DNA from: UBA3305 sp002373555
Lineage (GTDB): Bacteria; Bacillota; Clostridia; Lachnospirales; Lachnospiraceae
Reading direction: 5' to 3'
DNA length: 64,000 nt
NCBI GenBank assembly: GCA_946612455.1
Contig: CAMOER010000001.1
Span: 62,001 to 126,000, forward strand
Shown in pieces: positions 1-8,822 of this stretch. Under the pieces are notes generated by a model. The model searched no databases. It saw nothing but the letters and a program-made list of their open reading frames with translations, and was not told where the DNA came from. Both the position numbers and the translations under genes were made by a program. Position 1 is the first letter of the stretch. Each line of letters starts with the position of its first letter.

Positions 1-1
1 C

Positions 2-733
2 GTATGTTATTTCGGTGTGGTCCACGTGCTGACCTGCTTCATGTCCATCAAGGATTCCAGCGAGATCAAGGATTCGACCTTCATCGGTACCACCTGGGTG
101 TCCATCACTTCCTACGCAGCCGTTATCATCGGTATGCTGGGCGCCTTCCTGTTCCCCACGATCGCGGATCCCGAGCAGGTATTCTTCCAGATGGGCAAGG
201 ACTTCTTCCCTGCCGGCCTCCTGGGTCTGTTTGCGGCGACCGTTATGGCGGCGATCCTGTCTTCGGTCAGCGCCTACATCATCGTTGCGACCGGCGCTGT
301 CAGCACGAATATCGTGAAGCACTTTATCAAGGATCTGGATGATAAGAAGACCGTGATGATCAGCCGTATTTCCGTGCTCGTCATCGCTGTGCTGGCTTAT
401 CTGATGTCCCTGAACTCCGGCGTTGTCTTTGCAGTCGCCCTGCTGGCGACGGCACTGCTCGGATCCTGCTTCGGACCTCTGGTGCTGATGAGCCTTTACA
501 CAAAGAACGTCAACAAGACAGGCGCGATTGCCAGTATCCTGACCGGTCTGATCGTCGTTATTGTATGGTATTACAGCGGCCTTTCAAATTATATCTATGA
601 AGCCGTTCCCGGTATGGTCATTTCTGCGATCGTGCTCGTTGTCGTCACCAGACTGACCGGCGGGCCTTCGGCGGAATCTGTGGCAAAATACGAAGAATTT
701 GAAAGAGAGATAGCCGCCAGGAAGGAAAAATAA
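2..733 (+). CDS. Sodium:solute symporter (SSS) family transporter, C-terminal part
   Basis: The reading frame is open from the first base, so the start lies outside the window and about 243 C-terminal residues are present. They form about six hydrophobic membrane segments separated by short charged loops such as KDLDDKKT and YTKNVNK, followed by a charged cytoplasmic tail. This pattern and the loop wording match the C-terminal half of sodium/proline-pantothenate type symporters (LeuT fold, Na+-coupled uptake through the cytoplasmic membrane). The substrate cannot be read from this part. The stop codon is one base before the next ATG (TAATATG), so the transporter and the following amidotransferase-like gene are almost certainly translated from one mRNA, which suggests a shared substrate or pathway. 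Confidence 0.85.
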   Translation, partial: VCYFGVVHVLTCFMSIKDSSEIKDSTFIGTTWVSITSYAAVIIGMLGAFLFPTIADPEQVFFQMGKDFFPAGLLGLFAATVMAAILSSVSAYIIVATGAVSTNIVKHFIKDLDDKKTVMISRISVLVIAVLAYLMSLNSGVVFAVALLATALLGSCFGPLVLMSLYTKNVNKTGAIASILTGLIVVIVWYYSGLSNYIYEAVPGMVISAIVLVVVTRLTGGPSAESVAKYEEFEREIAARKEK

Positions 734-734
734 T

Positions 735-1838
735 ATGGGCAAGATTTTTATTCCGACCGACCGCGTAGGAACATTCTCGTTTCAGAAAAACATCTGTCAC
801 ACCATGTCCGTGATCAACGATCTCCTGAAAAAGGGCTACGAAGTCTACTGGCACTACGGCGGGCTGCGATTTACCGAGACCTCCCGCTGGCCGGAGGGGC
901 ACCGCTATCAGTGCGGTTTTTCCCTCGAAGATACCGAAGTTTTGAGAGGCATGCTTGACAAGGAAGAGATCCGTTGGGAAACGGCGGATTTCATGCAATG
1001 CTACGGCGGTGATTTCATCAATCTGTGCATCCCGAAGATCGCCTTCTACAACGGTGCCGGCGCCGGCCCGGAATTTGCCGGTCCTCTGTCGGAGGTCCTG
1101 GATCTGGGCGGCTTTGAATACACGTTCCTGAGTGATGACGAGATCCGCGCAGGCGCCCTGATGGCGTATGATATCCTGCTGGTGCCCGGCAGTCCCGATT
1201 CGGGCGAATGCTACTACATCGGCCTCGGCGATCTGGGGCACGACCAGATCCGGAAATTCTTAAGCGAAAAAGGTAACTATATGGGCATCTGCGGCGGTGC
1301 GTACTTCCCTCTCACGTCTTACAGCGACCGGAATTACACCTGGCTGAATATTGTTGAAGCGACCGACGAAGAAGATCTGGATTTCTGGCACAAGGGCAGC
1401 GGGCTTGTCCGCTGCAGGATCGATGAACCGGATCATCCGCTGTTTGCCGGCGTGGCCGCCGGAAAGCTCTCGACCGTACATATCACGTACTGGGAAGGCC
1501 CCGCCATCCGGATCGTCGGTGACAATGTCAAACAGCTGGGCCATTTTGAAAGGCTGCTGGCCAGCGGCTCCGCCAGACGGCCGCACTGGGATTTCGGCGA
1601 CAACCAGCTGCCGAAGGATGCCATTGATTACTACAATCCGCTGAGCGACGAGCTTTTCGACAAACACCTGAAGGGCTTCACGGCCTTTGCGGAAGCGCAG
1701 TATAACGGCAGCCATCTCATCCTGTTCTCCCCGCACCCGGAGATGGGCAATTTCGGCGCCACGCCACGCGCCGATTCCACAAACTTCCAGATGATCTACA
1801 ACGGTCTGATGTATCTGGGCGCGCTGCGAAGAAGCTGA
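735..1838 (+). CDS. Class I glutamine amidotransferase-like protein (BPL_N type)
   Basis: This 367-aa soluble protein resembles the family annotated as biotin-protein-ligase N-terminal domain (BPL_N), a class I glutamine-amidotransferase fold. A nucleophile elbow GICGGAYF places Cys at residue 186, and FSPHPE near the C-terminus supplies His334 and Glu336, so a complete Cys-His-Glu triad is plausible. No synthetase or ligase domain is fused to it, and no such partner is next door. The gene starts one base after the symporter stop, with AAGGAA as the ribosome site. I infer hydrolysis or processing of a small amide or peptide-like compound imported by the symporter; the substrate is unknown. 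Confidence 0.7.
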   Translation: MGKIFIPTDRVGTFSFQKNICHTMSVINDLLKKGYEVYWHYGGLRFTETSRWPEGHRYQCGFSLEDTEVLRGMLDKEEIRWETADFMQCYGGDFINLCIPKIAFYNGAGAGPEFAGPLSEVLDLGGFEYTFLSDDEIRAGALMAYDILLVPGSPDSGECYYIGLGDLGHDQIRKFLSEKGNYMGICGGAYFPLTSYSDRNYTWLNIVEATDEEDLDFWHKGSGLVRCRIDEPDHPLFAGVAAGKLSTVHITYWEGPAIRIVGDNVKQLGHFERLLASGSARRPHWDFGDNQLPKDAIDYYNPLSDELFDKHLKGFTAFAEAQYNGSHLILFSPHPEMGNFGATPRADSTNFQMIYNGLMYLGALRRS

Positions 1839-1870
1839 AAATGGTGCCGGCAGAAACAGAAAACAACGAA

Positions 1871-1909
1871 AAAACTCCTGCAGGATGATACCGTTCCTGC
1901 AGGAGTTTT
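1871..1909. terminator. Bidirectional intrinsic terminator
   Basis: A perfect 14-bp stem (1871-1884 with 1896-1909, core ACTCCTGCAGG) has an 11-nt loop and A/T-rich ends on both sides. It sits between the convergent amidotransferase-like gene (+) and the membrane methyltransferase-like gene (-) and can stop transcription from both. Confidence 0.85.
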
Positions 1910-1941
1910 CTTTGTCTTCCTTTATCACTGTAAATGCTTGC

Positions 1942-2748
1942 CTACGCCACGAGCCATTTGTACTTTTCCACGCTGTACAGCGGAATGAACGGGATCATGA
2001 TCGGCACGCATTTCACATAGACCTGGTATTCCTCATCCTCTCCATACGTCCTGTTCTGCCGCATTTCCAGCCTTCTGGCGCCGGAGAACATGACATAGAT
2101 GATCCCGAGATTACCGATCAGGGAAACGACCCACTGGACTGCGCCGGCATTGGAACCAATGCCTGTAAGGAACACACCCGTCCAAAGAATCAGCTCGCCC
2201 AGATAATTCGGGCATCTGACGAACCGATACAGACCGGTGTCTACAAATCTGCCGGGATCCCTTTTCTTTGCTTCCGCCTTCTGCAGATCGGCCGCAGCTT
2301 CCAGGATCACGCCGCAGATCATCAGAAGAAGCCCGATGATCACAAATGCATCCGTTCCTTTTCCGTTCGCGATCCGGAAACAAACCGGTGCCGTCTGGCA
2401 TGCGTAGAGCAGCGCGACCGTGATCCACATGGCGATCTTGGCCGGCATGGGAATCAGCTTCCCGTCCTTGATCTCACCCTGCATTTTCTGGTTATACGTG
2501 CTGCGGAATTCCCGGACAGCCAGATAGCCGGCCAGCCGGAGTCCGTAGACGACCAGCATGGCACAGACTGCGTACAGTCCCGCACCGGCAGCCGCGCCGC
2601 CGGTGCCCATGATCGCCGCGATCAGAAATACGATGCCGATCCCGGCCACGGACAGTCCGTAACCGATCGAAATAAACCAGATATAATATTTAAAGCCGAT
2701 GGCGCTGCAGACGACAGCCGCTGCCAGCGCGATCCAGAACAGATTCAA
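1942..2748 (-). CDS. DUF1295 / steroid 5-alpha-reductase-like membrane protein
   Basis: This 268-aa protein has about six to seven hydrophobic segments. Near residue 180 it has the family signature GLYRFVRCPNYLGE, followed by two more membrane segments. That is the pattern of DUF1295 proteins, which share a fold with steroid 5-alpha-reductases and isoprenylcysteine carboxyl methyltransferases (ICMT). An integral-membrane reductase or methyltransferase acting on a lipid is the best guess; no substrate can be assigned. It lies 31 nt downstream of polC in the same direction and ends at the shared terminator at 1871-1909, so it is probably the last gene of that transcription unit. Confidence 0.75.
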   Translation of the reverse strand: MNLFWIALAAAVVCSAIGFKYYIWFISIGYGLSVAGIGIVFLIAAIMGTGGAAAGAGLYAVCAMLVVYGLRLAGYLAVREFRSTYNQKMQGEIKDGKLIPMPAKIAMWITVALLYACQTAPVCFRIANGKGTDAFVIIGLLLMICGVILEAAADLQKAEAKKRDPGRFVDTGLYRFVRCPNYLGELILWTGVFLTGIGSNAGAVQWVVSLIGNLGIIYVMFSGARRLEMRQNRTYGEDEEYQVYVKCVPIMIPFIPLYSVEKYKWLVA

Positions 2749-2779
2749 TTTAAAAACACCTCCAGAAGCGCATTTTTCT

Positions 2780-5700
2780 CTACATCAGCTCCAGGTCGAA
2801 CAGCGAGATCTGGTTCGTACGAGGCATATCGCCGAAGATCCCCATTTCCGCCATGTATTCCGCCAGGGATTTTGAGACTCTCGTCCGGTTGACGAAGTCC
2901 TCGACCGAAATATACTTTCCGTTCACGGCTTCGGCCTCCACCGCCATGGCAGCCTTCTCGCCCATTCCTTCAATGCTCATGAAGGACGGCATGATCTTCC
3001 CGTCGATGATCTGAAAATCCTTTGCTTTCGCGCGGTAAATATCGATCGGCATGAACTCGATGCCTCTCGCATACATTTCCTCCGCGATCCGCATATCCCG
3101 CAGCGTGAGCTTCTCCTTATCAGTCAGATTATCCTGATTCCGTCTGTAATTCGCCAGATTATTCTTCAGCGTATCCCGGCCCATGCCCATCAGTTCATAG
3201 TTGAAGCCGGTGCCGCGGATACTGAAGTACGCCGCATAATATGCCAGCGGATAGAACACCTTGCAGTAGGCAATGCGCCACGCCATCATGACATAGGCCG
3301 CCGCATGCGCCTTCGGGAACATATAGGCGATCTTCTCACAGGATCCGATATACCAGTCCGGCACATCATGCGCCTGCATTTCGCTTTTCCATTCCGGCCA
3401 CTGCTTGCACTTGCCCTTGGCGACTTTTCCCTTACGGACGTTCTCCATGATGCTGAACGACATACTCTTGTCCACGCCCTTGCTGATCAGATACGTCATG
3501 ATATCATCACGCGTACAGATCGCCGTCTGGATCGTGGCCGTGCCGGACAGGATCAGATCCTGCGCATTGCCGAGCCAGACATCGGTTCCGTGCGCCAGTC
3601 CTGCGATCCGGACCAGATCGGAGAAGCAGGTGGGCTTCGCATCGATCAGCATCTGCATGGCAAAGTCCGTGCCGAATTCCGGTACGCCGAGCGCGCCGAG
3701 CTTCGTACCGCCGATATCATCCGGGGTGATCTTCAGCGCTTCGGTATTCTGGAACAGCGACATGACTTCTTTGGAATCCAGCGGAATCTCCGTGGCATCC
3801 AGGCCGGTCAGATCTTCGAGCTTTCGGATCATGGTCGGATCATCATGACCGAGAATATCGAGCTTCAGCAGGTTATGATCGATAAAGTGATAGTCAAAAT
3901 GTGTCGTCACCGTGGACGTGGTCATATCGTTCGCCGGATGCTGGATCGGCGTGAACGAATAAATATTCTCGCCGTGCGGCATGACCACGATACCGCCCGG
4001 ATGCTGGCCGGTCGAACGTCTTACTTCCTCGCAGCCCTTCGCGATCCGCTCGATCTCGCATCTTCTCTTGTGCTCGCCCTTTTCCTCGTAGTACTTGAGC
4101 ACATAGCCGTAAGCGGTCTTTTCAGCCAGCGTTGCGATCGTACCGGCCCGGAAGGTGTTTCCGGTACCGAAAAGAACTTCCGTATAAGCGTGGGCATGGC
4201 TCTGGTATTCGCCCGAAAAGTTCAGGTCGATATCCGGCTCCTTATCGCCCTTGAATCCCAGGAAGGTTTCAAACGGGATATCGAATCCGTCCTTTTTCAT
4301 CGGCGTGCCGCAGTGCGGGCAGACCGCATCCGGCATATCACAGCCGGCGCCGCCGGCAAAGGCCTTTACCTGCTCGGATTCAAAATCACTGTATTTGCAT
4401 TTCGGGCAGACATAATGCGGCGGCAGCGGATTGACTTCCGTGATGCCGGACATCGTCGCCGCGAAGGAGGAACCGACCGATCCTCGCGAACCGACCAGAT
4501 AGCCGTCGTCGTTGGATTTCTTGACCAGTCTCTCCGCGATGATATACATGACGGCGAAGCCGTTCGAGATAATGGAATGCAGTTCCCTGGAGAGCCGTTC
4601 CTCGACCACCTCCGGCAGCGGATCGCCGTAGATGGAATGCGCTTTTTCATAGCACATGTTCCGGAGCTCGTCCTCCGAGCCTTCGATGACCGGCGGGCAT
4701 TTGTCCGGACGCACCGGATCCAGGAACTCGCAGCAGTCGGCGATCAGATTCGGCGTCTTCACGACGGCGTCGAATGCCTTCTCTTCGCCCAGATAGGAAA
4801 ACTCTTCCAGCATTTCCTCCGTGGTATGCAGATACAGCGGCGGCTGGGTGTCGGCATCCTTGAAGCCCATGCCCTTCTGCAGGATCCGCCGGTAGATCTC
4901 ATCCTCCGGATTCAGGAAATGCACGTCACAGGTGGCTGCCAGGGGTTTTTCATATTTTTCCGCGAGCGCCGCGATCTTCTTGTTCAGCTCCCGCAGGTCG
5001 TCAAAGTTATTGATATCCGCATGCTCGGGCTTCTGGCTCGGGATCATGAACTGGTTGTTCCCGACCGGCTGGATCTCCAGATAATCGTAGAATTTCACCC
5101 TGCGTCCGATCTCCTCCTCCGGCAGCTTCTCCACGACAGCCCGGAAAACCTCACCGGCCTCGCACGCGGAGCCGATGATCAGGCCCTCCCGGCATTCGGA
5201 AAGCAGGCTCTTCGGGATCCGCGGCCGCTTGCCGAAATACGTCAGGTGGGATTCGGAGACCAGCTTATAGAGATTCTCCCGGCCGATCTCATTTTTGGCG
5301 AGCAGAATGATATGATAACGGTCCGGCGTTCTGCAGATCCTGGCCGTATCCCATTCGCCGTTCACGGTATCATCCACCAGATAACCTTCGCAGCCGTAGA
5401 TCAGCTTAATCGGCAGCTTCTTATCCTTTACAGTCTGATAAGCTTCTTTATAAGCCTGCACGACACCGTGGTCAGTAATGGCGACCGCCTTGTGTCCCCA
5501 GCGGGCGGCCTGCATGACGATATCACTTGCTTTGGAGACACCGTCCATATCGCTCATCTTCGTGTGCAGATGCAGCTCGACACGCTTCTCCGGCGCATTA
5601 TCCATGCGCACATCCTTCTCCCGGCCGGCCTTTTTAATGCCGACCACATTGCGGATGGTGAGCTCCTTGTCGAAATTATCAAGCGCTGCCAGGCCTTTCA

Positions 5701-6625
5701 GGATGATCCATTCCCCTTTTGCAGCAAAAGCCAGAAGATCGTTCGCCTCCTCCGGCTCGGCAAAATACTTGATCTGGATCGAATCGGTGTGATCCGTAAC
5801 AGCGATCGTCACCAGCATTTTTCCGTTTGCAAGCGTTCTGCCTTCGGTGGAAAATACCTCGCCTTCGATCACAACTTCACCGATCTCCTGGGTGATGGAC
5901 GAGATCGGAAGCGGTTCGCCTTCGAAATCCCGTCCGAAGCCCTCGGACGGATCCAGCCGCTTCCCTTTGATATATTTTTTACGGTACGAGGAAGCGCGTT
6001 CACTTCTCTCTTCGGAGACATGCGCTTCCTTTTCTGCCGCTCTTGCTTCCTGCAGGATCGCTTCGATCCGGGCAGCTTCCGCTTCCGCCTCCGCCTTCAT
6101 CTGTTCTTTCTGCCGTTTGAACTCGCCGTAATGGATCCTGACGGAGATATCCCCGTAACCCATTCGTTCATTGATGATATATGTCAGCTTCTCGGACAGT
6201 TCCTTGCCGCGCTTCCGGTTGACAGCCGTGTCCGCCGCCTCCAGCACCAGGATCTTCCCTTCATCCAGGTGGATATTGGCATGGCGGAACATATGGTAAT
6301 CCATCAGGTTGTTTTCCTTGAGCTCGAGCAGAATGCTCTCCCGGTAATCGTCCAGGCTCTGCCGCACGGGGATATCGCCGAGATCGAAGCTTTCACAGAT
6401 CTCGATCCGGATTTTCCGGCGCTCAAAAAACTGTTTCTTGATGGCCGCCTGCAGGATATAGATCTCTCTTTTGGGGATCAGGATATCCGAGCGGATGAAG
6501 ATCTTCAGGGCATGCCGGTCGTGCGGCATTAAAAGCCGGGTCACATAGATGTGATCCAGCTTCTTCGTCAGATATTCATTTGTCTGCAGATCGGGAAGGA
6601 CGTCCCGCAGGAGTTTTGGTTCCAT
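2780..6625 (-). CDS. polC: DNA polymerase III PolC-type alpha subunit lacking the exonuclease domain
   Basis: The replicative DNA polymerase of low-GC Gram-positives. Domains in order: an N-terminal domain with a charged Glu/Ala-rich linker; an OB fold (about residues 250-320); the PHP domain with ELHLH near residue 352 and AITDHG; the polymerase core with SRGSVGSS; a zinc-binding insert with paired CPKC and CPHC (about 740-775); the palm motif PDIDLNFSG (about 798); and a C-terminal clamp-binding motif QISLFDL. In Bacillus subtilis PolC (about 1437 aa) a DnaQ-type 3'-5' exonuclease interrupts the PHP domain after LVDD. Here LVDDTVNG runs within about 20 residues into YHIILLAKN, and no VVFDVETTG-type motif exists anywhere, so the roughly 170-residue proofreading domain is absent. 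The ATG at 6625 (MEPKLL) is chosen because TGAGGA precedes it; a longer frame up to 6730 has no ribosome site. Length is 1281 aa. Confidence 0.95.
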   Translation of the reverse strand: MEPKLLRDVLPDLQTNEYLTKKLDHIYVTRLLMPHDRHALKIFIRSDILIPKREIYILQAAIKKQFFERRKIRIEICESFDLGDIPVRQSLDDYRESILLELKENNLMDYHMFRHANIHLDEGKILVLEAADTAVNRKRGKELSEKLTYIINERMGYGDISVRIHYGEFKRQKEQMKAEAEAEAARIEAILQEARAAEKEAHVSEERSERASSYRKKYIKGKRLDPSEGFGRDFEGEPLPISSITQEIGEVVIEGEVFSTEGRTLANGKMLVTIAVTDHTDSIQIKYFAEPEEANDLLAFAAKGEWIILKGLAALDNFDKELTIRNVVGIKKAGREKDVRMDNAPEKRVELHLHTKMSDMDGVSKASDIVMQAARWGHKAVAITDHGVVQAYKEAYQTVKDKKLPIKLIYGCEGYLVDDTVNGEWDTARICRTPDRYHIILLAKNEIGRENLYKLVSESHLTYFGKRPRIPKSLLSECREGLIIGSACEAGEVFRAVVEKLPEEEIGRRVKFYDYLEIQPVGNNQFMIPSQKPEHADINNFDDLRELNKKIAALAEKYEKPLAATCDVHFLNPEDEIYRRILQKGMGFKDADTQPPLYLHTTEEMLEEFSYLGEEKAFDAVVKTPNLIADCCEFLDPVRPDKCPPVIEGSEDELRNMCYEKAHSIYGDPLPEVVEERLSRELHSIISNGFAVMYIIAERLVKKSNDDGYLVGSRGSVGSSFAATMSGITEVNPLPPHYVCPKCKYSDFESEQVKAFAGGAGCDMPDAVCPHCGTPMKKDGFDIPFETFLGFKGDKEPDIDLNFSGEYQSHAHAYTEVLFGTGNTFRAGTIATLAEKTAYGYVLKYYEEKGEHKRRCEIERIAKGCEEVRRSTGQHPGGIVVMPHGENIYSFTPIQHPANDMTTSTVTTHFDYHFIDHNLLKLDILGHDDPTMIRKLEDLTGLDATEIPLDSKEVMSLFQNTEALKITPDDIGGTKLGALGVPEFGTDFAMQMLIDAKPTCFSDLVRIAGLAHGTDVWLGNAQDLILSGTATIQTAICTRDDIMTYLISKGVDKSMSFSIMENVRKGKVAKGKCKQWPEWKSEMQAHDVPDWYIGSCEKIAYMFPKAHAAAYVMMAWRIAYCKVFYPLAYYAAYFSIRGTGFNYELMGMGRDTLKNNLANYRRNQDNLTDKEKLTLRDMRIAEEMYARGIEFMPIDIYRAKAKDFQIIDGKIMPSFMSIEGMGEKAAMAVEAEAVNGKYISVEDFVNRTRVSKSLAEYMAEMGIFGDMPRTNQISLFDLELM

Positions 6626-6679
6626 AGAATTCCTCAAAATATGAATGCCGGATTCGATGTCCGTTCCAGCAGGATGGAT

Positions 6680-6710
6680 ATTATAGACATAGTGATGATA
6701 CTGTTGACAA
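6680..6710 (-). promoter_or_regulatory. Candidate sigma-A promoter for polC
   Basis: On the minus strand a perfect -10 TATAAT (6680-6685) follows TTGTCA (6705-6710) with a long 19-nt spacer. It lies between repeat copy A and the polC start and could give polC its own transcript in addition to read-through from the pyrH operon. Confidence 0.4.
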
Positions 6711-6736
6711 AGCGACGGTATTGCAGCCATAGTGAC

Positions 6737-6907
6737 GGTACATCAGTTTTTATCCGGGAAACAGGGTCCTCAGATTGCTTCGGATCCGGGACGAAATATA
6801 TGCACTCCTTCCGGCCAACGAATAAAGCGTGTTGGCCTCCAGTCGGCAATTTCGCCCGATCCTGTCGCTCTTCACACACAGTTCCCCGGACAAAAACATG
6901 CTGTACC
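6737..6907 (+). repeat. Dispersed structured element, copy A
   Basis: One of four copies in this window (A-D). The 118-nt core (6763-6880) reads AGGGTCCTCAGATTGCTTCG near its left end and TGTCGCTCTTCACACACA at its right end. It contains three potential hairpins: TTCG/CGAA, GGCCAAC/GTTGGCC (around 6813-6837) and GGC/GCC around a TTTC loop. The core is closed by copy-specific inverted arms, 6737-6762 and 6881-6907, complementary at about 22 of 26 positions. It lies between the acetyltransferase gene and polC. There is no transposase and no conserved coding frame. Confidence 0.8.
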
Positions 6908-7031
6908 TGTTTGTCAGTCAGTATTTACTCGCTCTGTTCAGTGAAGTGTATGTGACGCCTCTATTTAATTGTTCCGATTTGCATTTCTATTTATGCTCAC
7001 TGCATAGAAAAGGTCGGTTTCATGTTACAAA

Positions 7032-7748
7032 TCAAATGTCATTTACATACGCAAACAGCAGCTTGTCATACACCTGCTCCCCGACCGTGATCCCGCCTTC
7101 TTCCACGCCGGTAAGTTTCATTCCCACTTTCTCCAGCGTGCGCTTCGAAGCAATATTCTCCGCTGCGCACCAGGCCGTCACCCGCGGGATCTCTTCATTT
7201 TCCGTCAGGAAGCGCAGCACTTCTGCAAGCGCTTCGGCAGCATAGCCGCGCCCCTGAAAATGCGGTGCGACAGAAAAGCCCACTTCTATGCTGTCATTCG
7301 CATAATCATAGGCCCCGATCGTCCCGGCCGGATAATCCTCGAAATCGATGATCCATCCGTAAAAGTGCGGATCGTCATACCGCGCGATAAACTTCTGCAC
7401 GGTCTTCTCCGCCATCTCTTCGGAAGCGTAAGGATTCCAGCCTGAGTAACGGTACATTTTTTCGTCACTGCCAAGATATCGATATAGATAAGTTGCATCT
7501 TCCGGACGGTATCTTCTGAGCAGCAGATGCGTGGTTCCGAGCTCCGCTGTCCCGTGCAGTCTGACCGGCTTGATGTCAGCGATATCCCCGGCATAAACGA
7601 GGTAGTCCCCGACCAGGATGCCGTCATCCTCTACACCGTATTCATGGAAACAGTAGTCCGCACTGTGGGAGGATGCAAGCCCTTCAAAGACATGTCCCCA
7701 TTTGTCTGTGACCCGGACATGTCTGTTGTCATATTGCGAAAGATTCAT
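7032..7748 (-). CDS. GNAT-family acetyltransferase with extra N-terminal domain
   Basis: This 238-aa protein has a C-terminal GNAT domain (about residues 72-230) of the RimJ/RimL type. The acetyl-CoA binding motif A is visible as PHFQGRGYAAEAL near residue 165, followed by AENIASKRTLEKVG, typical of N-acetyltransferases acting on protein N-termini or small amines. The first 70 residues (HVRVTDKWGHVFEGLASSH and onward) are not part of GNAT and look like a small beta domain resembling an Sm-like fold. The ATG overlaps the ispG stop (ATGA), so the two are translationally coupled. Substrate unknown. Confidence 0.8.
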   Translation of the reverse strand: MNLSQYDNRHVRVTDKWGHVFEGLASSHSADYCFHEYGVEDDGILVGDYLVYAGDIADIKPVRLHGTAELGTTHLLLRRYRPEDATYLYRYLGSDEKMYRYSGWNPYASEEMAEKTVQKFIARYDDPHFYGWIIDFEDYPAGTIGAYDYANDSIEVGFSVAPHFQGRGYAAEALAEVLRFLTENEEIPRVTAWCAAENIASKRTLEKVGMKLTGVEEGGITVGEQVYDKLLFAYVNDI

Positions 7749-8800
7749 TTCCAGTTGTCCAGTTCTTCCTTCAGCGCTGCCAGCAGCTGATCCTCCGGCA
7801 GTTTCTTTACCACTTCGCCGCCTTTGATCAGCAGGCCGACGCCCTTTCCGCCGGCGATGCCGATATCGGCTTCCTTCGCCTCACCGGGTCCGTTCACGAT
7901 GCAGCCCATCACGGCGATCCGGATCTGCATATCATAATTCTTTGCGAGATCCTCCACTTTATGCGCGAGCCCGATCAGATCGATCTCGGTCCTGCCGCAG
8001 GTCGGACAGGAAATGATCCTGGGGCCGAAGCTCCTGCAGTCGAGCGAGGCCAGGATCTGTCTCGCCGCCTCGACTTCCTTCACCGGATCGCCGGTCAGCG
8101 ATACCCGGATCGTATCGCCGATCCCGCGGGACAGGATCGCACCGATTCCGACAGCTGACTTGATCGTACCGGCATATTCCGTTCCGGCTTCCGTGATGCC
8201 GACATGGAGCGGGAAATCGACCGCTTCCGAGACCAGCTCATGAGCGCGGATGCACATCGGCACGTCAGAGGATTTGATGCTGATGACCAGATTGTCATAG
8301 CCGGCATCCGTGATCATCCGCACTTTGTCAAGCGCGCTCTCGCAGAGGCCTTCTGCAGTCACGCCGCCGTATTTTTCCACCAGTTCCTTTTCGAGCGAAC
8401 CGGAATTCACGCCGACACGGATCGGGATATTTCTTTCCTTCGCGCAGTCGACAACGGCCCGGATCCGCTCCGGTCCGCCGATATTGCCGGGATTGATCCG
8501 GATCTTGTCTGCGCCGGCTTCCATGGCGGCGATGGCCAGGCGGTAATCAAAATGAATATCCGCGACGATCGGGATATGGATCTGTTTTTTGATCTCCGCA
8601 AATGCGGCCGCAGCAGCCGGCGTATTGGCGGTGGAACGGATGATCTCACAGCCGGCGGCCTCCAGGGCAAGGATCTGTTTTACGGTCGCATCGACATCCT
8701 CCGTCTTCGTATTGGTCATGGACTGGATAGCAATGGGCGCGTCTCCGCCGATGGGCACATTCCCGATATAGATTTTTCTGGTAAGCTTTCTGTTATTCAT
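7745..8800 (-). CDS. ispG: 4-hydroxy-3-methylbut-2-enyl diphosphate synthase (flavodoxin)
   Basis: Sixth step of the MEP isoprenoid pathway: reductive ring opening of ME-cPP to HMBPP by a [4Fe-4S] enzyme in the cytosol. The TIM-barrel start PIAIQSMTNTKTEDVD and the cluster ligands ISCPTCGRTE (about residue 267) and MGCIVNGPGEA (about residue 300) are present. Length is 351 aa from MNNRKLTRK at 8800, which follows an AAAGG-type ribosome site; the upstream in-frame extension toward 8851 overlaps rseP and is not needed. It follows rseP by 22 nt and overlaps the acetyltransferase gene. With dxr, ispE and ispF in this window, it shows that the cell makes isoprenoids by the MEP route. Confidence 0.95.
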   Translation of the reverse strand: MNNRKLTRKIYIGNVPIGGDAPIAIQSMTNTKTEDVDATVKQILALEAAGCEIIRSTANTPAAAAAFAEIKKQIHIPIVADIHFDYRLAIAAMEAGADKIRINPGNIGGPERIRAVVDCAKERNIPIRVGVNSGSLEKELVEKYGGVTAEGLCESALDKVRMITDAGYDNLVISIKSSDVPMCIRAHELVSEAVDFPLHVGITEAGTEYAGTIKSAVGIGAILSRGIGDTIRVSLTGDPVKEVEAARQILASLDCRSFGPRIISCPTCGRTEIDLIGLAHKVEDLAKNYDMQIRIAVMGCIVNGPGEAKEADIGIAGGKGVGLLIKGGEVVKKLPEDQLLAALKEELDNWK

Positions 8801-8822
8801 GCAACCCCTTTCCGGCCGTTCA

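Noticed and set aside
3305..6532. 1075-codon frame on the plus strand
   Set aside because: It lies antisense to polC in GC-rich sequence, has no recognisable domain and shows Arg/His/Asp-rich composition typical of shadow frames.
6626..6730. N-terminal extension of PolC to 6730
   Set aside because: No ribosome site, no similarity to PolC, and it runs through the candidate polC promoter; the ATG at 6625 has TGAGGA upstream.
6634..6879. Peptide frames inside the dispersed repeats (CEERQDRAK... type) also seen at 26350-26610 and 42387-42713
   Set aside because: The similarity between them comes from the repeat itself. The frames differ between copies, copy D has a frame-shifting base loss, and substitutions favour pairing, not codons.
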